Assembly (NCBI GenBank): GCA_006538405.1 | Contig: BJKQ01000006.1 | Coordinates: 496,001 to 560,000, forward strand | Direction of reading: 5' to 3' | Length of the DNA: 64,000 bases | Source of the DNA: Hansfordia pulvinata | Taxonomy: Eukaryota; Ascomycota; Sordariomycetes; Xylariales | Shown here: piece by piece, positions 1-11,302 of the stretch | Position numbering within the stretch: the stretch's first letter is position 1 | Layout of the letters: every line of letters starts with the position of its first letter | The notes under the pieces: generated by a model | Told to the model about the DNA's origin: nothing | The model's input: the letters and a program-made list of their open reading frames with translations, nothing else | Database searches by the model: none | Made by a program: the position numbers and the translations under genes

Positions 1-3000
1 CGTTCACTGCAGAATCATGTGTAGACTGTAAGTATCGCCTTGCCTTTTCGCCCGATGCTAAGCTGGAAACGTCCCCTGCAATTTCGTCTTGGGCGGTAGC
101 GGTATTCCATCCGTCGAATGGCACGCACGTACAAACTCCCTCAATGGTACCTATGCAGGTGCTCAATGAGGAAGCTGAAGTAGCGATTCGGTCTCGGTCG
201 CCCTGGGGAGCAGTCTTTTGGAATAAAACTCTACATCGCTTTCAATTTCAGGGTACATGTGCGAGAATACCTCTTCAAGCGGATGATAAGGTACATACCT
301 TATTACTTTACATAAGGTACCTAGGTCGTAGCCGTCGGGACTTTTCTCTCGTCCGCCCCCATCCACCAGCCTCCTGAGCTGCCACTCACACCAACACATC
401 CCGGCACCACCCTCGCGCCCAGCACGCGAGCACGCGCGCCAACGGCCTACAGAGTCCCTCTTGTGTTCTCTCTCCTTGCGGCCACGCGGGAGGGGCCTGG
501 TCTACCCCAAAGCAGCGCTGTCCCCCCGGTTGCCAATCGCCCATCCCCAGTCCGTTCCGTTGCTGGTACCAACCCTCGAGTGGAGTCGGTCATGGCATGA
601 GCGACCGTGGCGACCACGACTCTTCCATCGTCTAGATACCGCACCCTTGGCTGACGCCCAGTAGCGAACAGGTATCATGGTGAAGCAAACGCTCCTTGCC
701 TCAGACTCTTCTGAAACCCTTCTCAACACCTCCCGCCCACAGTGCTAGCTAAGGCGCCGGCCACCATCACGACTACGAGTATGGCTTCCTGGCAAGTCCG
801 CCGTTATCTACAAGCCCTATCCCGGTTCGGCGGGTGTGTTCAAACAAGAACGGGCGCGGAGGGCCCTGCATCGTGCGCGGGATCGCAACCCTCGCGCGGG
901 GTTCTGGCTTTGCAGCAACCTCGATTTCCTGCATCAACCGGGGCGCGAGGACGGATAATAAGCGTGCGGATACGATGTCAGCCCAGACTCCCTCCCACGC
1001 CTCCCACGGCCGCGTCCGCTCGTTCATCGTCAGCGTCAGGGGTGTGTATCGCAATAGGACAAGCGCCTAAGCACCTTGAAATTGCCATGACAGGGGTCTC
1101 GACGCCGGTTGCTGGGACCGCCCCTCCTGTCCAAGACCAAGTCTCGCACACCCCCGAACCTCGCTTGCACGCGTACAGAAAGTAGATACAGCAGAATTAG
1201 TACTCGAACTGAGGTTCCGTACTCTGCACTCGTACAATAAGGCTAAAACTGCACTACGGGTGGGCAACGTGCTAGTTATAGTACAAGTGCGCGTACCCAT
1301 CCTCGCGACGCCGGCCCGCGCCCTTGTTGCTGGTAATCTCTAGTGGTACTCGTATCACGCCTCCGACGAGCTTCCCATAAGACGACTGGTCGGGTAAAAG
1401 GGTACATCAGACCAGTTGGATGCGCCGCTCAAGAAAAAGCAAGCAACCAAGGCTTTCACTTATTCATTAGTGGCAAAAGTGGCCACATCGCAGAAATGTC
1501 TGGTTCTGTTTGCAAACTCGACGGGAGGCTCGGGCCAGCCGTGCCAGCTTCTGCTGTTACGAGTACTCGTCGTACTCCTGTCGCCACGGCTGCTCTCCAG
1601 TACGTCCCACGACGAGCCCGTGGGCGCTCCACTCTGCTACTTTGTACGCGTACTGGATCTGACAACAGGCCGTCAGCACCAAGCGACTGTTCAGTGTTGG
1701 CGCCGTGAGTCTTGGTTTGGCCAGAGCTGTTGCCATCGGACTACGAGATCGAATCATGCCCTCGGCGCTCAAAATAAACACACGGTTTTGTGTCGCCTCA
1801 GCCTTGCAGGTTGGCAAGAACAGGTCGAACGCAACGTCGTGTCCGTCTCATCAGCAGCGCTCAGACACGACGGCGGTATCGAGGAACCCCTCAAGCCCCG
1901 TCTGGCTCCGTGGCTCCCAGCTCTTAGCGCCTTCGCCCCCTGCCCACGCACGGCACCGACCCGAGATTATGACGATCCTCCTTTGGGGAGGAGATCTTCG
2001 GCAATTTGCTGCCAGGGGTTTATCCTTCTCTGATTCCCACATGTGCGCGCAACGAAAGCGATAAGCGCCCGCAACTCGCCTCCTCTGCGATCCACGAGTA
2101 TCAGTATCGGCAGTCGTTCATACGGAGTACTGCTCTTGTGGGTTTGTATGCCATTCGGTCCTCCACAAATAGACAAGAAACACGAATATTCCGGTAACAT
2201 TCACTGACAGTCGTCTCTGCAGCACGTACTCCTACGAGTGCGCACCCTGGTGCAGATCGCTGCACCCAATCATTCCTGAAAGTGAATACTCGTGACTCCC
2301 TATTTGTACTCATCTTCCGCACGAGTACTCAACTTCAACAGGTTCTTGCACGAGGCTTGCCGAAATCTCGTCCTGCTGAGAGGTCTGCATACGAGTAGTC
2401 CCAGGTAGGTGGGCAGAGTGAGTTTTACTCGTAGGCCATTAGATTATCGCGACATTGTACGGGTCCGTCACTTCCAACGATTCGGTCTATCAGCGGGGGC
2501 GCGTACCCGTTCTCGGCCTACGGAGTACTCGTACACGTGCTGTCTAAGACATGGCGCGACACGGTCCCCGCCACGCCCGCGTGTCCGTAAGAACGAGTAC
2601 ACGAGAACGAACAGGGCAGAGATGGGGTGGGTCGCCCGGCCCGTACCCGCACCCGGTTCGTGTCCGGTCCCTCCTTTTGCCGCCCCGACACACGTCTCAG
2701 CCCGTCAATGTCAATGGGAAGGGCGGCGGTTGTGGCGGTGTCTTGTGGCTGGCCAGACGAGAGAGAGGGCACGCGATGTCGCCTGCTTTCCTGAGGGCAA
2801 CGGTCTTTTCCGCGCGCGCAGAGCGTTCATGCGAGGACGGCCGGCATGCCGTGTTCCATCTGCCTGGGCGGATCGCGTCTCGGTGTACGAGTAGTCAAGA
2901 GCCACCTACTCTCGTAAGAAGCGTAGGCCTGCTTCTACCCGCCAGCTGAAGATATAAGGAGCCAGGCCGGGCGGCATTGGTGGCGTCTAACCAACGCTCG

Positions 3001-4678
3001 CAGTGCTGTATGGACCATACTCGTGGCGCACGTAGTCGTCGGTGCCGTCTCATCTACCGCCCGCGTCTGACTTGATCGAGTCCTAGCAATGTGACGATAT
3101 CTCTGCTGGTTGTACACGCCTCAGCGAGGTGTAATGGTGTGAGTGTCTATGTTCTCATCCCTATCTTCGCCGTCGAGGGCCCGGGGGGGGGGGGGGCAAC
3201 GGTATCACCCGGCGAGGACGGTAAGGCGTCGAGACTGTACGAGAGCGTTTGTATGCATCATCCGTCTGGAGGGACGACCTTTCTTATACTTGTTATACGG
3301 GAGCAGTGTGACACTGAGGATCCTTGTCAAGCTGACATGCTCCGATTGCATGGCGGACGATTTTGCAATCTCCAAATGCGAAAAGCATCAGGCCGTGAAG
3401 TTCGAGTTGAAGAGTGGAACAACACTGTCACCTGTAGATTTCAACGTCATCCGCCGATTCGAGTGTATCGACCTCTTCTTGTGAGTTGCAATTCATTGAG
3501 ATAGTATATACAGCCACGAAATAACGCGCTGGGAGGAAGAGGCTTCAAATTGGCCCCAGAATCGGCTCACTGGCACTAGGGAGAGGCGGCCGGGAGTCTA
3601 AGGGCATCGTGTCTGTCCTTGAAAGGGGTGGTTACATTGTTCGGTTTCGTGCTCGGGGATTGGAATCCAGCTGTCTTTCTGCACGTTCGAGGCCCCTGGC
3701 TGGGTACCACGGAGGCTGGAAGTAGTCGCGGTCTCGTCCTCTTCACCGTTCCAGCACAGTCCGTCATGCCTGCTTGATGGTTACTCTGAATTGGATGCTG
3801 CTGGAAGTGATGGCCGCAGCAACAAGTTCTACAATTTCTGTGCACGGTGGAGGTGATATAGAGACAAATCGAGGAAGGTAGTCGAGTGTGGGATAGCGAG
3901 AGCTTTGAACAAAGAGTACCCAGGTAAGTATGATCACGGCTCTGCAGCAGTCGTCTTGCCGGTCAGGTTTCGAAGTACTGGCAGACGACGACCAGTGACA
4001 TGCTCGATGGTATGACCCGGGGCGTCCTTCAGTGTGACAGCGACGCTAACAGGACAGACGTTCGCCGCTGAGGACTCAAACTTATAATTCTGACTCGGTG
4101 CTGACGACTCGCCAGGCTTATTTTGAGTCGTCCACGTCGGTGTCTGATATCATCTCGTACCTTGACTGAATTAAATCTGATTTGACCACTTTGCAGGCCA
4201 GGTCCGCGTCTGCAGCGGTGTGGATAAAATGTGTCGGCCTGAGTCTCTTCAAGTGGCTGACATTTCGGCAGTCCGCTATCGGTCACCTTCAATGATCGTG
4301 AATCCTCGCCCAGCGGTATCGGATCCAGGTGTGAGCACTTTACCGCGTGAGCATTCGCAACTCTCGGCTCCCTTTCATACTGGGCAATGCTTGCAGTATT
4401 GTCATGGGCCTTGTATGGGACGAGTAAATACTATACTTATATAGCAGGGTATCTTATCTCTGAAGTGGTGGCCCTATGTATCACGGCCCGCTCCGTCAAC
4501 TCACTTGTTCGTGAGGCAAAGCCAAGCTTCGGTTCTTCTATAGGGAAACAGTCATATGTGACCTAAGTTCCCTTGCACTAAGGTGCCTGTACGACCCTGC
4601 ACAACTTAACTATAACATATCGCTGTGGTCTGTGATGCCTATGCTCAACAGCAACACTGATTGGATAGGGCTTTACAT

Positions 4679-4742
4679 GTCAACAACGGCAACAACGTCA
4701 ACAACGTCAACAACGTCAACAACGTCAACAACGTCAACAAAC
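4679..4742. repeat. CAACAACGT minisatellite
   Basis: About six head-to-tail copies of a 9-bp unit (CAACAACGT, with a variant CAACAACGG first copy). It is open in several frames and would encode Asn-Asn-Val or Thr-Thr-Ser repeats, but it has no convincing gene around it. Confidence 0.85.
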
Positions 4743-4978
4743 GGCCAATCCCCCCTTCCTATTCAATGCCCTCACCCTCGACCTTGCATATCGGCTGTTG
4801 CCAACGGCTACCGGCAATTCTGCGCCTCTGCCCCCAGGCGGTATATATCTGCAAAAAAGCCATCAGTCTTCCAACATCAGGGGGCCAACGGCAATGACCG
4901 CCTGGTCTATCGGGCGCGATCGCTGCTTCGGCAGACCTTCTCGGGCGAGGTAGTCGACTTGATCCTTCTCGTTGCAAG

Positions 4979-5360
4979 TTCACCCATCACAGGCCTGAGC
5001 CGAACTCCCCATTTTTTTCTTGTTCTCTGCTCTGCCTCGCGACGGGAGTTCGCACCCATCACAGGCCTGAGCCGAACTCACCAAGATTTTTTCTTGTTCT
5101 CTGCTCTGCCTCGCGATGGGAGTTCGAGCCGGCTCTTTAGCAATCTCTTCTTGTTCTCTGCTCTGCCTCGCGCTTACTGGTGGTGCCACGGACAATCGAG
5201 TCGTCCACGAGCAGAACACATCTGCCCCCGAACTCTTCGCGACGGGAGTTCGAGCCGGCTCTCTGGCACTCTCTCTGCCTCGCGACGGGAGTTCGAGCCA
5301 GCTCTTTGGCACTCTCTTTTTGCCAGAGAGCCGGCTCGAAGTTCGAACTCCCGTCGCCTG
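4979..5360. repeat. 72-bp direct repeats with inverted copies
   Basis: The segment starting CACCCATCACAGGCCTGAG at 4981 recurs at 5053, a 72-bp period. Each copy runs into TTTTTTCTTGTTCTCTGCTCT and then CCTCGCGACGGGAGTTCG. The last part appears again near 5100, 5235 and 5280. It is then followed by an inverted copy at about 5323-5359 (GCCAGAGAGCCGGCTCGAAG followed by GTTCGAACTCCCGTCGC). The inverted copies could fold into a long hairpin. No transposase-like frame is present. Confidence 0.7.
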
Positions 5361-6806
5361 GCTTTCTTCTGCGGCCACGTGAGCCGCGCGGTTTCTCTCC
5401 TGCATATGCTACTCCCAACTTACGGTGCACGTGCCGGTGAAAGTCGGGTGCCGAACACTCGACGTATGCAGCCTCAAGTGGTAATAGTGCACCGTTCACA
5501 CCTCGCGATAGTTGACCACACTGGAATCGACTGCGAGCATCGGGCTCACTTTCACTCTTAGCCTTGAATCATAATTCTCGTAGTATTCCACGACTGCTTG
5601 AAGAGGAAGCAAAGTCATACTGGTTACCACGGGTAGTCTTCCTGTATTGTACGCGATGACACAGCATTGGTTGAGCCGCACACTGAGAGGTGGTTATAGG
5701 ATAGAGTTTTGCCGGGCGGGGGTGGGTTGACTCCCGCCAAAGACTGTTCCGATTGTGCCCGCACGATGGTGCGGACTTGCTCATCACACGACACTCACAT
5801 CGGCCCAAAGTCCTCAATATGCTGCCACGCTCCCTTGGACCCCCTGTCGGTCTCTAGATACAATTAATCACAAGTTTCAACAGGAATAAAGCCACCAGTC
5901 AACACACACGCGAACTGATTGTCCGAGGTTGGGGCAATCTTGACTTCGTTCAATGGAAACCGTGACCCATTTTTGTCGTTTACCCACATTCTCTCGGTGA
6001 ACACAAGTCCATGACACAAGTCTAGTACCCGGTATAGAGAGCCTGCTCTGCAAGTCTACCTACATGCCCACGGAAATTGGGAGTACCTGTCCTATGTGGC
6101 CTCCAGGCTTGGCCAGTCGACTGACCGACTTTGGCCATGGTGGTGAAACAGTTGAGCCACCGGCCCTCGAACTACTGGGCCCCCGCTTCACAACATTCTC
6201 GGTTGCTCAACCATCTCTTCAACTTTACACACACGTATGCTTCCTATGAGACCTTCGGCCGATCATTCGACTGGGGAGCTGCTGTTTTGTTGTCCCACGC
6301 TGTCCGCGCCTGTATGATTACGAATCTAGAGCTGTTGACCTTGAAGACTTTGCGTGTGTTCATGAGGCCAGTGACTGAAGTAAGCCAAAAGCCAACACCA
6401 TGCGGACAGCAAGGCGCAACTTATCGTTTTGATGTTTAATTATCTCGTTTACTACAGCCTAGCTTCCAGTGAGCCGGCGAGAACCTTGTACGCTTCCACT
6501 CGCTCGCATCGAATGAAACATCACGACAATTCAACTCGGTCACCCTCGAAGCGGCTCCGGCTGAGCTCTGACATATTTCTCATCGTTTTTGTTTTATTTA
6601 TCCTTTGGTTTACATCCCTGTCTTCTCTGCTCTGCCTTTTCGGCAGGCCTTCCACGCCTTTCCCAGGTAATATGTACAAAGTGGACAGTGAACTGTTGTA
6701 TCCAGCACTCAATGCGATTGAGGTTGGGTGGCGGATACTGGGCGTCGGGTGCGCGCATGGCGAGGCATCGTGGCAATGGTATCGTTCGTTCTAAAATCGC
6801 AGAGAC

Positions 6807-7320
6807 TCAAGAGGAGTTGGACTTTTCGTCGGCGGCGGCCTTCTGGGCGGCCTCGTGTTCCCTGATCTGGGTGCTCCAGCTGCGAGAGGGAAAAAGGGTC
6901 AGTGGAAACGGCGAAAGCAGCGGAGGTGGGGAGAGACGAACTATCTGCTGGGGAAGAAGCGGCCGGGCTCAGGCATCTTGTGCCTGTGCTCGCGCTCGGC
7001 GCTCAGCTTCCAGGCGAGGCCGGTGATACCGACCACGACGGCGAGGAGGGCAGCAGTGTTGGCCTTCCAGTTGGCGGGCTGGGTGTACCAACCACCGGCC
7101 GGAGACCACACGTGCTTGGGGTAACTTGGGAGGGGTTAGACGGGGCTCATCGAAGAAGTGGCACAAGTATCGGATGCCGGGGAATCTCGCGAGAATTCGT
7201 CTGTTGCGCGGGGATGCTTACGGAGTGCGAGGACCACCACCCTGATTGGCGAAGAGTTAGTAAAGTTGGCTCAATGGGACCGAGGGACACAGATTTGAGA
7301 AAGTGAGGGCAACATACCAT
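6807..7320 (-). CDS. small mitochondrial inner-membrane protein, NDUFB4/B15-like complex I accessory subunit
   Basis: Four coding exons on the minus strand: 7318-7320 (ATG alone), 7222-7241 (20 nt), 6942-7124 and 6807-6879. Joined, they give 92 residues. Introns have GTATGT, GTAAGC and GTTCGT donors and CAG/AAG acceptors, and all phases agree. The protein starts MGGGPRTPYPKHVWSPAGGW, has one hydrophobic segment (about residues 34-50), then a charged motif SAEREHRHKMPEPGRFFPSR and a YWSTQIREHEAAQ helix with a Ser/Lys-rich end. The arrangement of one membrane span followed by ER-x-x-K and a Gly/Arg/Phe tail resembles NDUFB4 (B15) of mitochondrial complex I; that assignment is inference by eye. 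It lies head-to-head with the mL44 gene about 900 bp away. The exon model rests on splice signals and family-like continuity across the last intron. Confidence 0.7.
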
Positions 7321-8222
7321 CTTGACGGGTCGTAGAGTGTCGTTCTGGAGGGATCGAGCGGGGGCGGCAGAAGCGTGGTGCTCTCGAGCGGGCGATGCAA
7401 CTCGAGCTTGGGCTTCAATTGAACGGCGGGAAGTCGGCGTCGTCGTGGATTGAAGGCGTCGGCAGCAAGTGACGAGCCGAGCAGGCTGCGCGAATGGCAA
7501 TTGGGCCCTCGGGATTGGCTGACGGTGGATATTTGGCGCGCAGGTAGCGGGTACAGAGCATGTGACGAAGAGTACTGGATGGTAGAAGTATAAAGAACAT
7601 GAGGCCACTGGCAGCTGCATCAATCCGCTGGCACCAGCTCTGCAGCCCGGCAGTCCGGCGGAAGACGGGGACCTCACCTCGAAAGAACCCGCCCTCTACG
7701 GAGCTCAGCATGGATTTCTGCTAGTCCTGAACAGGACAGGCACGATTTGTCGCGTCAGGGTCTACCCGTATCAGCTACAGGGCTTTTAGTGACGGGAAAG
7801 TGCCCGTCATAGAGTGGTTTTAGCAGTGCACGCGACCAGCAGGTTGGATCTCTAGCTGCGAGTACAAGGCCACTGGCGCATTACCTGTGCTAACAGTACG
7901 TACCGGCCCAGACGTGCAAGGCGTGCCCGGCGTGCAGTGCTGAGGAAACTTTTTCTCTACGCGGACGTGCCTGGCTTGACTGCAGGTTCCCGACTACACC
8001 ATACCCATCCCATTCCCCGACGCCCATCTCGACATCTGTCGCCCTCTCGGCCATCGCCCGCCAATCCTCGGTGCTGTATACTGCTGTTGGAACCAAGCAA
8101 TTGGCTCCTCACTGCTGCAGCGCCCCTTCGCGACCATCCTCGTGCCGTGGCTGTTGGCATGACGGAGTCTCGTTGATCTCTCCTTTCCACCACTGCCAGC
8201 TTCGCCGATACACACATCCACA
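7321..8222. promoter_or_regulatory. divergent promoter region between two mitochondrial-protein genes
   Basis: This 0.9-kb spacer separates the ATG of the NDUFB4-like gene (-) from that of the mL44 gene (+). Open frames here (such as 7147-7677 on the minus strand) lack motifs and overlap the spliced gene. I see no clear promoter element. Confidence 0.45.
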
Positions 8223-9572
8223 ATGAGAAGGATAGACAGGGTCTCGAGCTGCCTGCTCAATGCGGCCTCACACTCTGCTGCCCGTCCCGTTGCCCGAGCA
8301 CATGCACACGTTCTCCGAGCCTCCGCTTCCGTCCCCACGGCCACGTCCGCATCGCCCTCGACATTACGCGCGGCCTCGGCCACTCAGATGAGATGCGCGT
8401 CGAGCTACCTCGCCGCCACTGTCGAGGACACCGACGCCGACACCAACGCCATCACGCCCTTTTCCGCCGCAGCGCAGGCAGCCGAGAATGTAGACTACGA
8501 CACCGCGCCGCTGCCCTCCCCGCACCCTGACCAGGCCACCCAGTCCGCCAAACTCGCCGCCCTGCGCGCTCGTCTGTCTCTCACTCAGAAGCTCCCTATA
8601 CAAGTTATCGCTCGCTGCCTCGTCGACCCCTCCGCCGACTCTCACCCGCGCTTCAATAACGCCACCCTCGCCTACGTTGGGTCCGCCCAGCTCCAGCACC
8701 ACATCGCCGAGCATCTAGTTACTCGATTCCCGCGCCTGCCCATGTTAATCAATTTCGACGCCATGAAGGGCTTTGGTGGGGCCGAATCCCTCCACCAGGT
8801 CTCTCGCTCTTGGGGTGTTGAAGCCGCCGCTGCTCCTGGTGAGGAAGTTGACCCCGGTCTGCTGCAGTTCGACGCCTCGAAGCCTTCGATCCACATGACC
8901 TCTTGGGGTTTCGCTCGTTCCGAAAGTAAGGAGCTCCAGAAATACAAGTGGCGCCGCGGTGTGAGCAGTCGTGTCCTCTACGACGACCCTTTCGGCGATC
9001 TGGTCAAGAAGCCCGAGAAGAACTCCCAAGGGACGCCTCTAGCTCGTTTGGAGCACCAGAAGCTGGATGTTGAGCTCAACCCCCGGGCCGACACTAATTA
9101 CGTCAAGCTCCAGGATGCCGAGCGCGCTGCACACGCAAACTTCGTCCGGGCCCTCGTTGGAGCGGTCTACGTCTACAGTGGTCGCGAGGCTGCCAAGTCG
9201 TTCATCCTCAGCCGCATTCTCAGCCGCCGCCTCGACCTGCACGGCATGTTCAGATTCAAGCAACCCGCCCGCGAACTCGCGCGCCTCTGCAAGCGCGAAG
9301 ACTTCGAGCCCCCGGTTGCGCGCCTTATTAGCGAGACCGGTCGCGCCTCCCGCACCCCCGTCTTCGTCGTCGGCATCTATAGTGGTCGTGAGAAGCTGGG
9401 CGAAGGTACCGCCGCCAGCCTCGCCGACGCCCGCATCGCAGCCTCCATCAACTGTCTTCGGTCATGGTATCTGTACAGCCCTGGTGAAAATGCCCGTCTG
9501 CCCAGCGACACACTTGACGACGACATCCCTTGGACGCCTGCCCACGTTGATATGGGCGAGATCATCTCCTAG
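8223..9572 (+). CDS. MRPL3: mitochondrial large-subunit ribosomal protein mL44 (RNase III-like)
   Basis: A single 449-residue reading frame without introns. The first 60 or so residues are Arg/Ser/Ala-rich and lack acidic residues apart from one near the start, as in a mitochondrial import presequence. Residues about 110-330 form an RNase III-like fold: the segment NNATLAYVGSAQLQ (145-158) sits where catalytic RNase III enzymes have their LEYLGDAVL signature but lacks the catalytic acidic residues, as expected for the structural mL44 family. The C-terminal part (about 370-430, PVFVVGIYSGREKLGEG and the following Ala-rich helix) matches a double-stranded RNA-binding domain. Yeast Mrpl3 is the homologue. 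The protein is a structural part of the mitoribosome large subunit. The ATG is preceded by CCACA and a pyrimidine-rich leader. Confidence 0.92.
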   Translation: MRRIDRVSSCLLNAASHSAARPVARAHAHVLRASASVPTATSASPSTLRAASATQMRCASSYLAATVEDTDADTNAITPFSAAAQAAENVDYDTAPLPSPHPDQATQSAKLAALRARLSLTQKLPIQVIARCLVDPSADSHPRFNNATLAYVGSAQLQHHIAEHLVTRFPRLPMLINFDAMKGFGGAESLHQVSRSWGVEAAAAPGEEVDPGLLQFDASKPSIHMTSWGFARSESKELQKYKWRRGVSSRVLYDDPFGDLVKKPEKNSQGTPLARLEHQKLDVELNPRADTNYVKLQDAERAAHANFVRALVGAVYVYSGREAAKSFILSRILSRRLDLHGMFRFKQPARELARLCKREDFEPPVARLISETGRASRTPVFVVGIYSGREKLGEGTAASLADARIAASINCLRSWYLYSPGENARLPSDTLDDDIPWTPAHVDMGEIIS

Positions 9573-10691
9573 ACAGACTGGGGATCTGACCGCCCATTTC
9601 GCAGATCTGCAACATGACAGCTTGCGAAGGTCGTTTTTGCACCTTCGACCAAGTGCCCAGGCGCAGGCTCGAATTCGAAATGTATCACCATAATCGGCGC
9701 GGAAAGCGAAGGGCATACTGAGAAGCACCGCAGTTGCCGCACATGCCATCCTCTTGTGTCGCCTGAGGTTCTGGCCTCACTATAGCGTCAAGACTTATAC
9801 CGCCGGAACAGGATATGCCCGCGAGCATTGTACAAAAGCCAGAAAGGATAGCACAGCAGAAGGCTGCGAGCGGAAAGAGGAGAGACAACCAAAATCACTT
9901 TATAGAGAGGTCTCAGACGCACAAGAGCATGCAACGAGCGAGCTGGGGCGAGAGGGAGCCTTGTTCAAAGGCGAGAAAGCTCCTGAGGAAATGGTCAGAA
10001 AGCATTGAACGGGACAAAGACAGTGGGCCAGGGGCAAAGGGGCGACAACTTGGGTAACATCCACCCGTGTATGTGTATATGTATTTATGTGTTATCCCCC
10101 TTTCTCCCATCATGTACCCTACTTTGTGTCTCCAGCTCGTCCTGTCCTTCTTCCTGCCATCAGTCTCCTCGCATCCCTGGGCGCTCAATCACGCCATCCA
10201 CCACTGTACCATATTTCAAAACCAAAAAAGCTACCTACATTACCCACGCTGCGGCCCGCAGGCCGTCTTGGACACTTCGCGGCAAGCCGCGGCCATTCAA
10301 ATTCCATTCATCTGTTCCGCCTGGGTCGAGTCAGCCTGTGCTACATCTTGAAAGAACTCCGTAGTGGTTCACGCAGATTGCCTGGCACAGTAGCATTCTG
10401 AAGCGTGGTCATGCTCCGCGCGCGGGCGTAGAGAGACAGTCTGTAGTCGTGGCCGTCTGCTCTCGGTCTTTCCGAGAAAACCCTCAACTGAAAGCTCTGT
10501 ATCCGCCTGCGAGCTCGCGCACTCGTTCGACGTGCAGCAGAGTCCCTCGTGTGTCCCAATGTTCGTTCTGCTGCTGGTGGGCCGCCAGTGACTGCGCCCA
10601 ATTGTGCACCTAAGACGTGCAGACCAACCTAATGCTAGAGAGACCGGCGATCAACATCGAAGGCGCATTGATATGGTACTTCGATAACGCA
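9573..10691. other. intergenic, 3' of mL44 gene
   Basis: No gene is supported here. The only frames are short and overlapping. The stretch includes the 3' flank of mL44 and the upstream flank of a tRNA gene. Confidence 0.55.
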
Positions 10692-10763
10692 TCCGAATTG
10701 GTGTAGTGGCTAACATTTGACGCTCTCACCGTCAAGCCCGGGGTTCGATTCCCCGATTCGGAG
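10692..10763 (+). tRNA. tRNA-Glu (anticodon CTC)
   Basis: 72 nt fold into a cloverleaf. The acceptor stem TCCGAAT pairs with ATTCGGA, with discriminator G. The D-arm is TGGTGTAGTGGCTAACA. The anticodon arm TGACG-CTCTCAC-CGTCA places CTC at positions 34-36, which reads GAG (Glu). The T-arm is CGGGG-TTCGATT-CCCCG. No intron is present. Confidence 0.95.
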
Positions 10764-10766
10764 ATC

Positions 10767-10772
10767 TTTTTT
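10767..10772 (+). terminator. RNA polymerase III T-run terminator
   Basis: Six consecutive T residues begin four bases downstream of the tRNA-Glu discriminator base, the normal Pol III stop. A second, longer T-rich run follows at about 10805-10820. Confidence 0.8.
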
Positions 10773-10887
10773 GAATCTGGAGCTATTCACGTCGCACAGC
10801 GAGTTTTTTTCTTTTTTTTTTGATAACCCCCCATACTAGCCATGTCAAATCACAGTGAAGCTTGCTCTGTAGACAGGTCCATGAGCC

Positions 10888-10946
10888 TTGGGCTGAGTTA
10901 AGGGGCTGAGTTAAGGGCTGAGTTAAGGGCTGAGTTAAGGGCTGAG
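10888..10946. repeat. GGCTGAGTTAAG short tandem repeat
   Basis: Five tandem copies of a 12-14-bp unit (GGCTGAGTTAAG plus one or two G), the last copy partial (GGCTGAGCG). It lies between the tRNA gene and the 3' end of the phospholipase gene. Confidence 0.85.
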
Positions 10947-11302
10947 CGTTATTAGTCTGTTGGTAATTGTCAAGACATTATGTATATTTAGAATCAGCTC
11001 CTGCGGGCTGCTGTCTATCCGCTTCTCTCAGTTTCATCCCACATCAAGTATACACAAGAGCGTACAGCCGGTCAAGCGAGACTCCGAGGCACGTCGGATT
11101 CCAATCGTTGCCACTCGCCCAACAAGAAACTCCCCAGCACTCCTCGTGTACGGTTCGAAATAGATCCCCTTTAGTGTCGCTGGATATCTAAGTGGCGGGC
11201 GAAGAACGAAATAAGAATAAAAGGCAAGTATGCCGAGAGGGAAGAAAAACATAGGGAAAATGGAGGCTGGTGCTGTCCGGAGGGCACTGCTCACCACGCT
11301 TT

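Larger units (their letters stand above)
1..6806. other. gene-free region, 5' edge of window
   Basis: I see no supportable gene in this stretch. Open frames are short, overlap on both strands and lack recognisable motifs. The densest candidate, a 113-codon frame at 3143-3484 (+), has no family resemblance I can identify. The DNA holds a run of 14 G at about 3182, a 9-bp minisatellite at 4679-4742, a direct/inverted repeat block at 4979-5360, and many copies of a short TACGAGTA/GAGTACTC motif, for example near 772, 1345 and 2523. Confidence 0.6.

Noticed and set aside
3143..3484. 113-codon plus-strand frame with several cysteines
   Set aside because: No family resemblance or splice support, and it starts in a G-run region; not enough to call a gene.
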